From positions 1 through 64,000 of the forward strand of contig NZ_JAHCMB010000026.1 in the NCBI RefSeq assembly GCF_019904155.1: 64,000 nt of DNA. The letters are read 5' to 3'. The notes under the pieces are model-generated. The model did no database searches. It worked only from the letters and a program-made list of their open reading frames with translations, and had not been told where the DNA came from. The position numbers and the translations under genes were made by a program. Shown piece after piece: positions 51,547-59,428 of the stretch. Position 1 is the first letter of the stretch; each line of letters begins with the position of its first letter. Source of the DNA: Paenibacillus sinensis (GTDB lineage: Bacteria > Bacillota > Bacilli > Paenibacillales > Paenibacillaceae).

Positions 51547-54213
51547 ATGGACAAGGACAAGCTGATTTTAATAGATGGAAATAACGTGATCTACCGGGCA
51601 TTCTTCGCCATGCCTCCTCTGACCAATACGGCGGGCCAGCAAACCAATGCCGTCTATGGCTTCACGACGATGCTGCTGCGTCTGATTGAAGAGCATAAGC
51701 CGACCCACCTGATCGTCGCCTTCGACGCGGGCAAGGTCACCTTCCGCCATGAGGGCTACCAGGATTACAAGGGCGGGAGACAGAAGACGCCGCCGGAGCT
51801 GTCGGAGCAGTTCCCCCTGCTGAAAGATCTGCTGAAGGATCTGGGCGTTCCACAATATGAAATCGTGAGCTATGAAGCGGATGACATCATCGGAACCATT
51901 TCCCGGGAAGCCGATGAAGCAGGCCGCGAAGTCATGATCGTCTCCGGGGACAAAGACATGCTGCAGTTGGCATCGGATCATACGAAGATTGCGTTGATCC
52001 GCAAGGGTGTGACGGAGATCGAGCTGTACGGACCGGAGGAAATCCGGAGCAAATACGATCTTACGCCGGAGCAAATCATCGACCTTAAGGGGCTGATGGG
52101 CGACGCGAGCGATAATATCCCGGGGGTGCCGGGAGTTGGCGAGAAGACCGCACTGAAGCTGCTTGCCCAGTTTGGCTCCGTAGAGGGAGTCATCGCCGGA
52201 ACCGGAGAGCTGAAGGGCAAGATGAAGGAGAAGCTGGAAGCGCATGCCGAAGATGCGGTCATGAGCAAGAAGCTGGCTACCATCTTCCGCGAAGTTCCGT
52301 TGACCCATTCGTGGGAGGATATGAAATTTACCGGTCTCAAGAGCGATACCGCCGGTCCGGCACTGGCGAAGCTGGAGTTCAAGTCGCTGCTGGAACGGCT
52401 GAACCTGAGTGCCCATGCGCCAGCGGATGGAGAAGCCAACGCTCCGGCGCCGGAGCTTGATATTGTGATAGCCGCCGGCGGGGCGGAGCTGGCGGCGGCT
52501 GTCGCAGCGCTGCCGGAAGTCAAGGCGCTGCATGTGGAGACCTACGGCGACAATCCGCACCGGTCCGAGGTGATCGGGGTGGCGCTCTCGACGCCGGAGA
52601 AGCATTATTTTGTGCCGTTCGAGACGCTGAAGAGCGGTGAGGCCGAGGCGGTGCGCGCCTGGCTGGTGGATGAGCAGTCACCGAAGAACGGCTATGACTT
52701 GCACCGCGCGGACCTGGCCCTGCACTGGCAGGGCATTCCCTTCGCGGGTGCGGCCCATGATGTCCAGCTGGCGGCCTATCTGCTGGACCCGACCGAAGCG
52801 AACCAGAACCTTAGCGATCTGGTGAGCAAATATGGGCTGCCGCATCTGGCGGCGGACGAAGAAGTGTTCGGCAAGGGCGCGAAGTACAAGCTGCCGGAGC
52901 TGGCCGTGCTGGGCGCCCATGTCGCCGCCAAGAGCGCGGCTGTCCTCGGTGTCGTGCCGAAGCAGGAGCAGAACCTTGCCGATACGGCCATGCAGAAGCT
53001 GTTTCACGACCTGGAAATGCCGCTGTCGCGCATTCTGGCCGATATGGAGAAGCAGGGTATTCTGGTTAACCAGGACGGGCTCAAAGAGCTGGGACGGGAG
53101 TTCGAGCGGACGATTGCCGGTCTTGTCGAGCAGATCTATGAGATCGCGGGTACCGAGTTCAATCTGAACTCCACGAAGCAGCTGGGCGAGATTCTGTTCG
53201 ATAAGCTGGGCCTGCCGGTGGTCAAGAAGACCAAAACCGGTTACTCCACCGACGCCGAGGTGCTGGAGAAGCTGGCGCCTTACCATGATATCGTGCAGAT
53301 GATTTTGCAGTACCGGACCATTGCCAAGCTGCAATCGACCTATGTAGAGGGGCTGCTGAAGGAAATTGCGCCTTCGACAGGCAAGGTCCACACCTTCTAT
53401 CGCCAGACGATCGCGGCGACCGGCCGGCTGAGCAGCCAGTTCCCTAATCTGCAGAACATCCCGATCCGGCTGGAGGAAGGCCGCAAAATCCGCAAGGTCT
53501 TCGTCCCTTCCGAGCCGGGCTGGTCGATTCTGGCGGCTGACTATTCGCAGATTGAGCTCCGGGTGCTGGCACATATTTCGGATGATGCCAAACTGAAGGA
53601 TGCGTTCCTGCATGACATGGACATTCATACGAAGACGGCGATGGACGTGTTCGGCGTGCCGGCCGAAGCGGTGGACAGCAACATGCGCCGCTCCGCAAAG
53701 GCAGTCAACTTCGGCATCGTGTACGGCATCAGCGATTACGGCTTGTCGCAGAACCTGAATATTACGCGCAAAGAAGCCGCCAGGTTTATCGACGCTTACT
53801 TTGAGGTATTCCAGGGCGTGCGGCGCTACATGGACGAAATCGTGAAAGAAGCGCGCAAGGCGGGTTATGTCACAACGCTGCTGGAACGCCGCCGCTATCT
53901 GCCGGAGATCAATGCAAGTAATTTCAATTTACGCTCGTTCGCCGAGCGGACGGCAATGAACACGCCGATTCAAGGTACTGCCGCCGACATTATCAAGCTG
54001 GCCATGATTCACATGGACCGCGCACTGTCCGAGCGGGGGCTGAAGAGCCGAATGCTGCTCCAGGTGCATGACGAACTGGTCTTCGAGGTGCCGGAGGACG
54101 AGCTGGAGATCATGAAGACTCTCGTGCCGGAGGTTATGGAAGGCGCGCTGAAGCTGTCCGTACCGCTTAAGGCGGAGGTAAGTTATGGAAGCGACTGGTA
54201 TGAGGCGAAATAA
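51547..54213 (+). CDS. polA: DNA polymerase I
   Basis: This 888-residue repair polymerase removes primers and fills gaps. The 5'-3' exonuclease domain (1-290) has LIDGNNVIYRAFFAMPPL and DASDNIPGVPGVGEKTA. The middle domain (about 300-470) lacks proofreading carboxylates, as in other Firmicutes. The polymerase domain (about 480-888) has motif A DYSQIELRVLAHIS, the O-helix RRSAKAVNFGIVYGIS and motif C VHDELVFEV. Size equals Bacillus PolA (about 880). GAGGTG precedes the start; mutM follows 52 bp later. Confidence 0.97.
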   Translation: MDKDKLILIDGNNVIYRAFFAMPPLTNTAGQQTNAVYGFTTMLLRLIEEHKPTHLIVAFDAGKVTFRHEGYQDYKGGRQKTPPELSEQFPLLKDLLKDLGVPQYEIVSYEADDIIGTISREADEAGREVMIVSGDKDMLQLASDHTKIALIRKGVTEIELYGPEEIRSKYDLTPEQIIDLKGLMGDASDNIPGVPGVGEKTALKLLAQFGSVEGVIAGTGELKGKMKEKLEAHAEDAVMSKKLATIFREVPLTHSWEDMKFTGLKSDTAGPALAKLEFKSLLERLNLSAHAPADGEANAPAPELDIVIAAGGAELAAAVAALPEVKALHVETYGDNPHRSEVIGVALSTPEKHYFVPFETLKSGEAEAVRAWLVDEQSPKNGYDLHRADLALHWQGIPFAGAAHDVQLAAYLLDPTEANQNLSDLVSKYGLPHLAADEEVFGKGAKYKLPELAVLGAHVAAKSAAVLGVVPKQEQNLADTAMQKLFHDLEMPLSRILADMEKQGILVNQDGLKELGREFERTIAGLVEQIYEIAGTEFNLNSTKQLGEILFDKLGLPVVKKTKTGYSTDAEVLEKLAPYHDIVQMILQYRTIAKLQSTYVEGLLKEIAPSTGKVHTFYRQTIAATGRLSSQFPNLQNIPIRLEEGRKIRKVFVPSEPGWSILAADYSQIELRVLAHISDDAKLKDAFLHDMDIHTKTAMDVFGVPAEAVDSNMRRSAKAVNFGIVYGISDYGLSQNLNITRKEAARFIDAYFEVFQGVRRYMDEIVKEARKAGYVTTLLERRRYLPEINASNFNLRSFAERTAMNTPIQGTAADIIKLAMIHMDRALSERGLKSRMLLQVHDELVFEVPEDELEIMKTLVPEVMEGALKLSVPLKAEVSYGSDWYEAK

Positions 54214-54265
54214 AGTCCCGCGCCCGCGGCTTATCTTGGTATAATGAAGCTGAGGTGAGGACATC

Positions 54266-55102
54266 ATGCCGGAACTTCCGGAGGTAGAGACAGTTAAACG
54301 AACATTAAACACCTTGGTTCAGGGCAAAAGAATACTAAACGTCACCGTCCGGCTGCCCCGGATTATCCGGCGGCCGGACGATATCACGTTATTTGCACAT
54401 ATGCTGGAAGGCCATATCATTCAGCGGGTAGAACGCCGCGGCAAATTTCTGCGCTTTCTGCTGGATGGGCTCGTGCTGGTCAGCCATCTGAGGATGGAGG
54501 GCCGGTATGGTCTGTATGCCAAGGGTGATGAGCTGGACAAGCATACGCATGTGATTTTTCATTTCGACGACGGCACCGAGCTCCGGTACACGGACGTCCG
54601 GCAGTTCGGGACGATGGATCTGTTCCTTCCGGGCGAGGATCTTCTTCAGCCGCCGCTGAAGAATCTGGGTATGGAGCCGCTGTCTCCTGATTTTACGATA
54701 GAGGCGTTTAAGCGTCTGCTTGCCGGGAAGAATACAAAAATCAAGCCGCTGCTGTTAAATCAGGCATACGTGGTCGGGATCGGCAATATTTATGTGGATG
54801 AGTCCCTGCATGCCGCAGGCATTCATCCGGAGAGAGCCGCCGGTTCCTTGACCGATGAGCAGATCGTGAGGCTGCATGGCGCCATTGTCGATACGCTGAC
54901 GGATGCGGTGAACGCTGGCGGATCTTCCGTTAAGTCTTACGTGAACGGCCAGGGAGAGAGCGGCAGCTATCAGCATATGCTCCGGATATACGGACGCAAG
55001 GATGAGCCTTGCTACTCCTGCGGCTCCAAGGTGGAGAAGAGCGTTGTGGGGGGACGGGGCACTCATTTTTGCCCAAGCTGCCAGCCGCCGCTGTTGACCT
55101 AG
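54266..55102 (+). CDS. mutM: Formamidopyrimidine-DNA glycosylase
   Basis: This 278-residue base-excision repair enzyme removes oxidised purines such as 8-oxoguanine. It begins MPELPEVETVKR with catalytic P2 and E3 after Met removal, continues with RRGKFLRF (Lys for abasic cleavage), and ends in a zinc finger (CYSCGS...FCPSCQ). AGGTGAGG precedes the start. polA-mutM-ytaF-coaE is a conserved order in spore formers. Confidence 0.96.
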   Translation: MPELPEVETVKRTLNTLVQGKRILNVTVRLPRIIRRPDDITLFAHMLEGHIIQRVERRGKFLRFLLDGLVLVSHLRMEGRYGLYAKGDELDKHTHVIFHFDDGTELRYTDVRQFGTMDLFLPGEDLLQPPLKNLGMEPLSPDFTIEAFKRLLAGKNTKIKPLLLNQAYVVGIGNIYVDESLHAAGIHPERAAGSLTDEQIVRLHGAIVDTLTDAVNAGGSSVKSYVNGQGESGSYQHMLRIYGRKDEPCYSCGSKVEKSVVGGRGTHFCPSCQPPLLT

Positions 55103-55286
55103 GAAGGTCCCTTTGTTCCGACAGCTCGTGATTGCACCGGATTTTCAATTGTTTCACACGGTTTCAAGAAGGATGACACCATAGAGACCTCCCGCCCATA
55201 TACTGGGTGAAGAATGCTACATTAGCGAACGACGGCTTGAGGGGAGAGCCCCTTATAGCCCCGGTTCTTCACGGGAGGGATTGCGG

Positions 55287-56072
55287 GTGTTTACCCCTAT
55301 TGTTTCACTTCTGCTGCTGGCTTTTGCCCTGAGTCTGGATGGTTTCGGCGTTGGTATTACATATGGTTTGCGCAAGCTGAAGATCCCCTTGTTCTCGGTT
55401 CTGATCATTGCGACGTGTTCAGGCGTTGTAATGAGCGTATCGATGCAGGTCGGCGTGCTGCTGTCTGCGGTAGTGTCTCCTGGAATTGCGTCGCGAATCG
55501 GCGCGGTCATTATTCTGCTGATGGGCTGCTGGTCACTGGTGCAGATGCTGCTCCAGAAAGATGACGGCAAGGAAGCTGAAGCGAAGGGCGGCCGGAGCGC
55601 TGAAGCAGAGGAACAGGCAGGAGAACACGGCAGCAAGAGCTGTCCGGGTGAGCTTGCCGTAGACTTGACACCATCTGGCTCGTCTTCACCGGATCAGGCA
55701 AACGTTCATGAAGAGGGTCAAGGGGAGAAATCCGCCGTATTCTCACTGGAGCTTCGGCGTCTCGGGATCGTCATTCAAATTCTGCGTACCCCGTCGTCGG
55801 CGGATATGGACAAATCGGGCAGCATTTCGCCGCTTGAAGCGCTGGTCCTCGGGATCGCGCTCTCGCTTGACGCATTCGGAGCAGGGCTTGGAGCCGCGCT
55901 CTTGGGCTTTGATCCGCTGCGGACTTCGCTTACGATTGCGCTGTTCAGCGGAAGCATTCTGCTTCTGGGGCTTCATACCGGACTTCGCTTCTCCGGAAGC
56001 TCCTGGATGAAGCGGGCTTCACTGCTGCCGGCGCTCTTATTGATTGCCATTGGAATACTGAAGCTGTTATGA
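55287..56072 (+). CDS. ytaF: Sporulation membrane protein YtaF (MntP-like)
   Basis: This 261-residue membrane protein of the MntP/YtaF superfamily has two homologous helical halves, each with an aspartate motif (FALSLDGFGVGI and IALSLDAFGAGL), suggesting cation transport. A loop of about 85 residues (90-175) separates them. Just before the second half is DMDKSGSISPLEAL, which fits the calcium-binding EF-hand/dockerin loop D-x-D-x-S-G-x-I-x-x-x-E. The start is GTG at 55287, 7 nt after GGGAGGG; TTG at 55281 is too close to it. YtaF is a mother-cell sporulation protein in B. subtilis. Confidence 0.88.
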   Translation: MFTPIVSLLLLAFALSLDGFGVGITYGLRKLKIPLFSVLIIATCSGVVMSVSMQVGVLLSAVVSPGIASRIGAVIILLMGCWSLVQMLLQKDDGKEAEAKGGRSAEAEEQAGEHGSKSCPGELAVDLTPSGSSSPDQANVHEEGQGEKSAVFSLELRRLGIVIQILRTPSSADMDKSGSISPLEALVLGIALSLDAFGAGLGAALLGFDPLRTSLTIALFSGSILLLGLHTGLRFSGSSWMKRASLLPALLLIAIGILKLL

Positions 56073-56103
56073 GCTATGAGCTATGAGCTATGAGTTATGA
56101 GGT
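56069..56103 (+). repeat. 7-bp tandem repeat ahead of coaE
   Basis: Five consecutive heptamers TATGAGC, TATGAGC, TATGAGC, TATGAGT and TATGAGG start at 56069. The last contributes GAGG to the ribosome site (GAGGTG) of coaE. The first overlaps the ytaF stop codon. Confidence 0.9.
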
Positions 56104-56109
56104 GAAAAC

Positions 56110-56709
56110 ATGATTATGGGCTTGACCGGAGGGATCGCCTCCGGCAAAAGCACCGTGTCCGCCCTTCTGGTAAGCAAGGGGGCAAGGCTCATCGATGCCG
56201 ATGCCATTGCCCGGGAGATTATGCTCCCCGGACACGAGGTGCTGGCCTCCGTTGCCGAAGCTTTCGGCGCGGGGGTGCTGCAACCAGACGGAACGCTGAA
56301 CCGGTCGAAGCTGGGAGACATCGTATTTCACGACCCTGAAGCCCTGAAGACGCTGAACGGGCTGACCCATCCGGTGATCCGCCGGATTACCCGGGAGCGG
56401 ATGGAGGCTTTTGAGCGGGAGGATGCTTCCCGTCTTACTGTCGTGGATATTCCGCTGCTCTACGAGACAGAGCAGGAGGATATGTTCGAGAAGATTCTGG
56501 TGGTTTATGTGCCGAGGAAGGTACAGATTAGCCGGCTGATTACCCGCAACGGGCTGACGGAGGAGCAGGCCAGAGCCCGGCTCGATTCGCAGATGGATAT
56601 TGAGCTCAAACGGGAGAAGGCCGACTATGTGATCGACAACAGCGGCGACCTTGCCGGGACGGAGAGGCAAATCGAGCAGTTGTTGGACAGGCTGGGATTT
56701 ACATGCTGA
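56110..56709 (+). CDS. coaE: Dephospho-CoA kinase
   Basis: This 199-residue kinase does the last step of coenzyme A synthesis. It has a P-loop GGIASGKS (7-14), DADAIAREI and VVDIPLLYE, all typical. Its end overlaps the next gene by 7 nt. The ribosome site GAGGTG lies within the heptamer array upstream. Confidence 0.95.
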   Translation: MIMGLTGGIASGKSTVSALLVSKGARLIDADAIAREIMLPGHEVLASVAEAFGAGVLQPDGTLNRSKLGDIVFHDPEALKTLNGLTHPVIRRITRERMEAFEREDASRLTVVDIPLLYETEQEDMFEKILVVYVPRKVQISRLITRNGLTEEQARARLDSQMDIELKREKADYVIDNSGDLAGTERQIEQLLDRLGFTC

Positions 56710-57272
56710 GGCTGCTGCGCAAAAAACGGGTTCTGCTCCTCTTATTCATCGGCTTCACCGCCGTTCTGTTTCTCAGCACGAATTGGATGTCCTGGATTTA
56801 TCCCATCCATTATAAAGAGGATATACGCAAGCACAGCCTCACCTATCAGGTCGATCCCTTCCTTGTCGCCGCCATTATCCGGGTCGAAACGAACTACAAG
56901 ACCGGCAAGGAATCCCGAAAGGGAGCGCTGGGACTCATGCAGTTAATGCCTGACACGGCGAAATGGGCACTGGAAAAGGCCAAGCTGCCCGATGTTTCGC
57001 TGGACAAGCTGAGGGATGAGCCTTCCGCCAACATCGAGCTGGGAACCTGGTATCTGCATACGCTGTCAGGAGAGTTCGACGGCAATCGGGCGATGATCAT
57101 CGCGGCTTATAATGCAGGCCCGGGAAAGGTGAAGAGCTGGCTTGAGGACGGTTCCTGGGACGGGAGCGAAGAGTCGCTGAAGAATATTCCGTTCGGTGAA
57201 ACGCGCCACTATGTGCAGCGGGTCATTTATTATTACAATCAATATGTCGATATCTACGGCGGCATGTTCTAA
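56703..57272 (+). CDS. Membrane-bound lytic transglycosylase (SLT domain)
   Basis: This 189-residue protein has an N-terminal transmembrane anchor (8-25) and an SLT/lysozyme-fold domain: catalytic E62 in IIRVETNYKTG, GLMQLMPDTAKWA and IAAYNAGPGKV. It cleaves peptidoglycan glycan strands with 1,6-anhydro ends. It is translated from an ATG inside the end of coaE. The role could be in growth or in spore cortex remodelling; the neighbouring spore genes do not settle it. Confidence 0.9.
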   Translation: MLRLLRKKRVLLLLFIGFTAVLFLSTNWMSWIYPIHYKEDIRKHSLTYQVDPFLVAAIIRVETNYKTGKESRKGALGLMQLMPDTAKWALEKAKLPDVSLDKLRDEPSANIELGTWYLHTLSGEFDGNRAMIIAAYNAGPGKVKSWLEDGSWDGSEESLKNIPFGETRHYVQRVIYYYNQYVDIYGGMF

Positions 57273-57292
57273 ACATCAGGTTAACGCACAAA

Positions 57293-57335
57293 GAAGCGCC
57301 GGCGGCCCGGAGGCCGCTCAGCACTTCTCATTTTT
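57293..57335. terminator. Terminator between transglycosylase and SASP genes
   Basis: GCGGCC (57302-57307) pairs with GGCCGC (57311-57316) with outer GAAG/CTTC pairing; TTTTT follows on the plus strand. Confidence 0.75.
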
Positions 57336-57352
57336 GCCCTGTTAGAGGCTTA

Positions 57353-57583
57353 TTACTGGAACTGTCCAGCCAGTTGTTGTTCGGCCAGAGTTACCAGACG
57401 TTTGGTGATGTATCCACCGATCGAACCGTTTTCGTAAGAAGTTTTATTGCCTTGATATCCGTCCGGGGAAAGAGTGATACCAAGTTCTTGGGCAACTTCA
57501 TATTTCAGCTGCTCCAAAGCGGCGTTGGCTTTTGGTACAACCAGGTTGTTGGTGCTGGAGCTTCCATTGCTTGCCTGTGCCAT
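57353..57583 (-). CDS. Alpha/beta-type small acid-soluble spore protein
   Basis: This 76-residue SASP saturates and protects spore DNA. The GPR protease site is KYEVAQELGI (cleavage expected between E29 and V30). The DNA-binding segments LVVPKANAALEQLKYE and GGYITKRLVTLAEQQL are typical, and the C-terminus is Gln-rich. AGGAGGTG precedes the start. A sigma-G-like promoter lies upstream, as expected for forespore expression. Confidence 0.96.
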   Translation of the reverse strand: MAQASNGSSSTNNLVVPKANAALEQLKYEVAQELGITLSPDGYQGNKTSYENGSIGGYITKRLVTLAEQQLAGQFQ

Positions 57584-57613
57584 TGTTGTTCACCTCCTAT
57601 CGGTTGGTAACTG

Positions 57614-57643
57614 TATTATGTGCCGAACCTGCCATATTCATAA
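57614..57643 (-). promoter_or_regulatory. Sigma-G-type promoter of the SASP gene
   Basis: On the minus strand TTATG (57643-57639) and CATAATA (57620-57614) are separated by 18 bp, close to the sigma-G pattern gHATR-N18-CATNHTA, 30 bp before the start codon. Confidence 0.55.
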
Positions 57644-57721
57644 CCGAAACGGATAAGGTGTTTACTGGAAAAAAGAGCCCTAAAAAAGCGAAAAACAAAG
57701 CGAAGGAAGTGACCGCGAGGC

Positions 57722-58195
57722 ATGAAATGCCCTTATTGCGACCATACCAATACCAAGGTGCTGGACTCCCGTCCGGCTAATGAGAACAAGTCCATCAGGC
57801 GCAGGCGCGAATGCGAGAAGTGCAGCCGGCGTTTTACGACATTTGAAATGGTGGAGGAGACCCCGCTGATTGTGATCAAGAAGGATGGCAGCCGCGAGGA
57901 ATTCAGCCGTGATAAAATTCTTCGGGGCCTGATTCGCGCTTGCGAGAAGCGTCCTGTGTCCGTCGAGCGTCTGGAGATGATCGTCTCCGAGGCCGAGAAA
58001 TCGCTGCGGGGCATTGCCGTCGCCGAAGTGGAGAGCCGTCAGATCGGCGAGCTGGTTATGGAGCAGTTGTATCCGGTGGATGAGGTGGCTTATGTCCGCT
58101 TTGCGTCGGTATATCGCCAATTCAAGGACATCAATATGTTCATGAAAGAGCTGAAGGCGCTGCTGTCCAAAAATGAGGATGAGGAAGGACTGTAG
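57722..58195 (+). CDS. nrdR: Transcriptional repressor NrdR
   Basis: This 157-residue repressor of ribonucleotide reductase genes has an N-terminal zinc ribbon (C3, C6, C31, C34) and an ATP-cone domain (about 46-136, [20 protein letters not shown]) that senses ATP and dATP. The ribosome site is weak. In spore formers nrdR lies close to coaE, as here. No NrdR box or nrd gene is seen in the window. Confidence 0.94.
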   Translation: MKCPYCDHTNTKVLDSRPANENKSIRRRRECEKCSRRFTTFEMVEETPLIVIKKDGSREEFSRDKILRGLIRACEKRPVSVERLEMIVSEAEKSLRGIAVAEVESRQIGELVMEQLYPVDEVAYVRFASVYRQFKDINMFMKELKALLSKNEDEEGL

Positions 58196-58259
58196 GGCAA
58201 TGCAGACGCCTTGCAGTTAGGTATAATGGGGGGAACAGTCGCTCATATATAGAAAAATG

Positions 58260-58288
58260 TTGACATCAGGTTTGGGATCCTGTATTAT
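58260..58288 (+). promoter_or_regulatory. Promoter of the first tRNA pair
   Basis: TTGACA (58260-58265) and TATTAT (58283-58288) are 17 bp apart, about 65 bp before the tRNA-Ala gene. Confidence 0.75.
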
Positions 58289-58354
58289 ATAAAAGTCGGC
58301 TGTGGATATTAAGTGATGGACAAGCCGATCAGCATACATATCCCATTTCCATTC

Positions 58355-58430
58355 GGGGCCTTAGCTCAGCTGGGAGAGCGCATCGCTGGCAGCGATGAGG
58401 TCAGGGGTTCGATCCCCCTAGGCTCCACCA
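58355..58430 (+). tRNA. tRNA-Ala (GGC)
   Basis: A 76-nt cloverleaf with encoded CCA has acceptor GGGGCCT/AGGCTCC, the D-arm TAGCTCAGCTGGGAGAGC, the anticodon loop CTGGCAG and the T-arm GGTTCGATCCC. Anticodon GGC reads GCC. It is identical to the copy at 61869. Confidence 0.96.
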
Positions 58431-58436
58431 TATTAT

Positions 58437-58509
58437 GGACTCTTAGCTCAGCTGGTAGAGCATTCGACTCTTAATCGACAGGTCCAGGGTTCGAGCCCCT
58501 GAGAGTCCA
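58437..58509 (+). tRNA. tRNA-Lys (CTT)
   Basis: A 73-nt cloverleaf without encoded CCA has acceptor GGACTCT/AGAGTCC, the anticodon loop CTCTTAA and a T-arm with GGTTCGAGCCC. Anticodon CTT reads AAG. The second copy at 61953 differs only by one D-loop base. Confidence 0.94.
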
Positions 58510-58513
58510 TTAT

Positions 58514-58547
58514 AAAAAAGAGACGGCAGAGATGCCGTCTCTTTTTT
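58514..58547 (+). terminator. Terminator of the first tRNA pair
   Basis: AAAAAGAGACGGCA pairs with TGCCGTCTCTTTTTT around GAGA. The core ACGGCAGAGATGCCGT recurs after the second tRNA pair. The following 58548-58661 holds no gene. Confidence 0.92.
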
Positions 58548-58661
58548 GCGCATTCAGAAGCAGAGTGTTACAGCAGCGCGTCCTCCGATTTCCCGTGTTA
58601 CGGATAGAAAATCTTTCCGGCATTGCCGGTCTGGCTTCGGGTTGAATCGATGCCGGGACTG

Positions 58662-58689
58662 TTGACAGACCAACGGAACGGGAGTATAT
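58662..58689 (+). promoter_or_regulatory. Sigma-A promoter of the tetR operon
   Basis: TTGACA (58662-58667) and TATATT (58684-58689) are spaced 16 bp apart. The operator array starts at the -10. Confidence 0.7.
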
Positions 58690-58735
58690 TAAACGATGAA
58701 TTAAACAATGTTTAAATCAATGCTTAAATTAGCAT
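58688..58735. promoter_or_regulatory. Operator array at tetR
   Basis: TTAAA recurs at 58688, 58700, 58711 and 58723, each followed by an ATG-like half (TTAAACGATG, TTAAACAATG, TTAAATCAATG). It includes a perfect 7+1+7 palindrome TTAAACAATGTTTAA (58700-58714). The array covers the transcription start and is probably the TetR binding site. Confidence 0.65.
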
Positions 58736-58750
58736 GACGAGGAGGAGAAC

Positions 58751-58759
58751 ATGAAATAG
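58751..58759 (+). CDS. Two-codon leader frame (Met-Lys-stop) before tetR
   Basis: ATG-AAA-TAG follows the only good ribosome site, GGAGGAG (58741-58747), by 3 nt and ends one base before the tetR start. Ribosomes may initiate here and re-initiate at tetR, or the site may serve tetR directly at 13 nt. Translation is not proven. Confidence 0.3.
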   Translation: MK

Positions 58760-58760
58760 T

Positions 58761-59408
58761 ATGGCTAAGGGAGAAGAATCGGCGGCGTCCGGTGATAAAG
58801 CAACGAAGCAGCAAATTCTTGACGCCACGGTTGCATTGATACGGGAGGAGGGAATTGCTGGCCTTACGCTGCGGCGGATCGCCGCCAAAGCGGGCAGCAA
58901 TCTGGCGCTGGTCAATTACTATTACAATTCCAAGGATAACCTGCTGGAAGAAGCCACCCGTGTGCTGATTTCCGGCTTCGACGACGCGTTTGGCGCGTTG
59001 GAGAACGAGAGCCTGCCGCCTCGTGAGCGGCTGTTGGGCTTCTTCAAGGCCTACGTCGGCTATCTTCAGCAGTATCCGGGGCTTGCGAAGCAGATGGTGG
59101 ACCAGAGTGGAAGCATCCTGCGTTCCATCCATAAGTATTCCCAGTACAGCAAGACGATAAAGAGACAAAAAATGCTGGAGACTTTGAGCGGCATCAGCGG
59201 CGTGACCGACGAGAAGCGGCTGCAGCTGATGATGGTACAGCTCCAGGGAGCTGTGCTGGTTCCGATTGTCATGTACCCCTGCGGAAGTGCCGGGGAGGCG
59301 GAAGTGGAGACGCCTTTCAAGGAGCTCCCGTCGGTCGACGAACAGATCGAATTTCTGTTTGACCATTATTTTTACCGGTATAACCAGGAAAGATTGAAGC
59401 ATCAATAA
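58761..59408 (+). CDS. TetR family transcriptional regulator
   Basis: This is a 215-residue repressor. The N-terminal TetR helix-turn-helix (about 12-60) shows ILDATVALIREEGIAGLTLRRIAAKAG and LVNYYYNSKDNLLEEA, each cut. The C-terminal ligand-binding domain is unassigned. It precedes a DHA2 drug-efflux gene by 20 bp and probably represses the operon through the palindrome upstream, with a drug or lipid as inducer. Confidence 0.9.
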   Translation: MAKGEESAASGDKATKQQILDATVALIREEGIAGLTLRRIAAKAGSNLALVNYYYNSKDNLLEEATRVLISGFDDAFGALENESLPPRERLLGFFKAYVGYLQQYPGLAKQMVDQSGSILRSIHKYSQYSKTIKRQKMLETLSGISGVTDEKRLQLMMVQLQGAVLVPIVMYPCGSAGEAEVETPFKELPSVDEQIEFLFDHYFYRYNQERLKHQ

Positions 59409-59428
59409 TAAAGAGTGGAGATGGAAAA

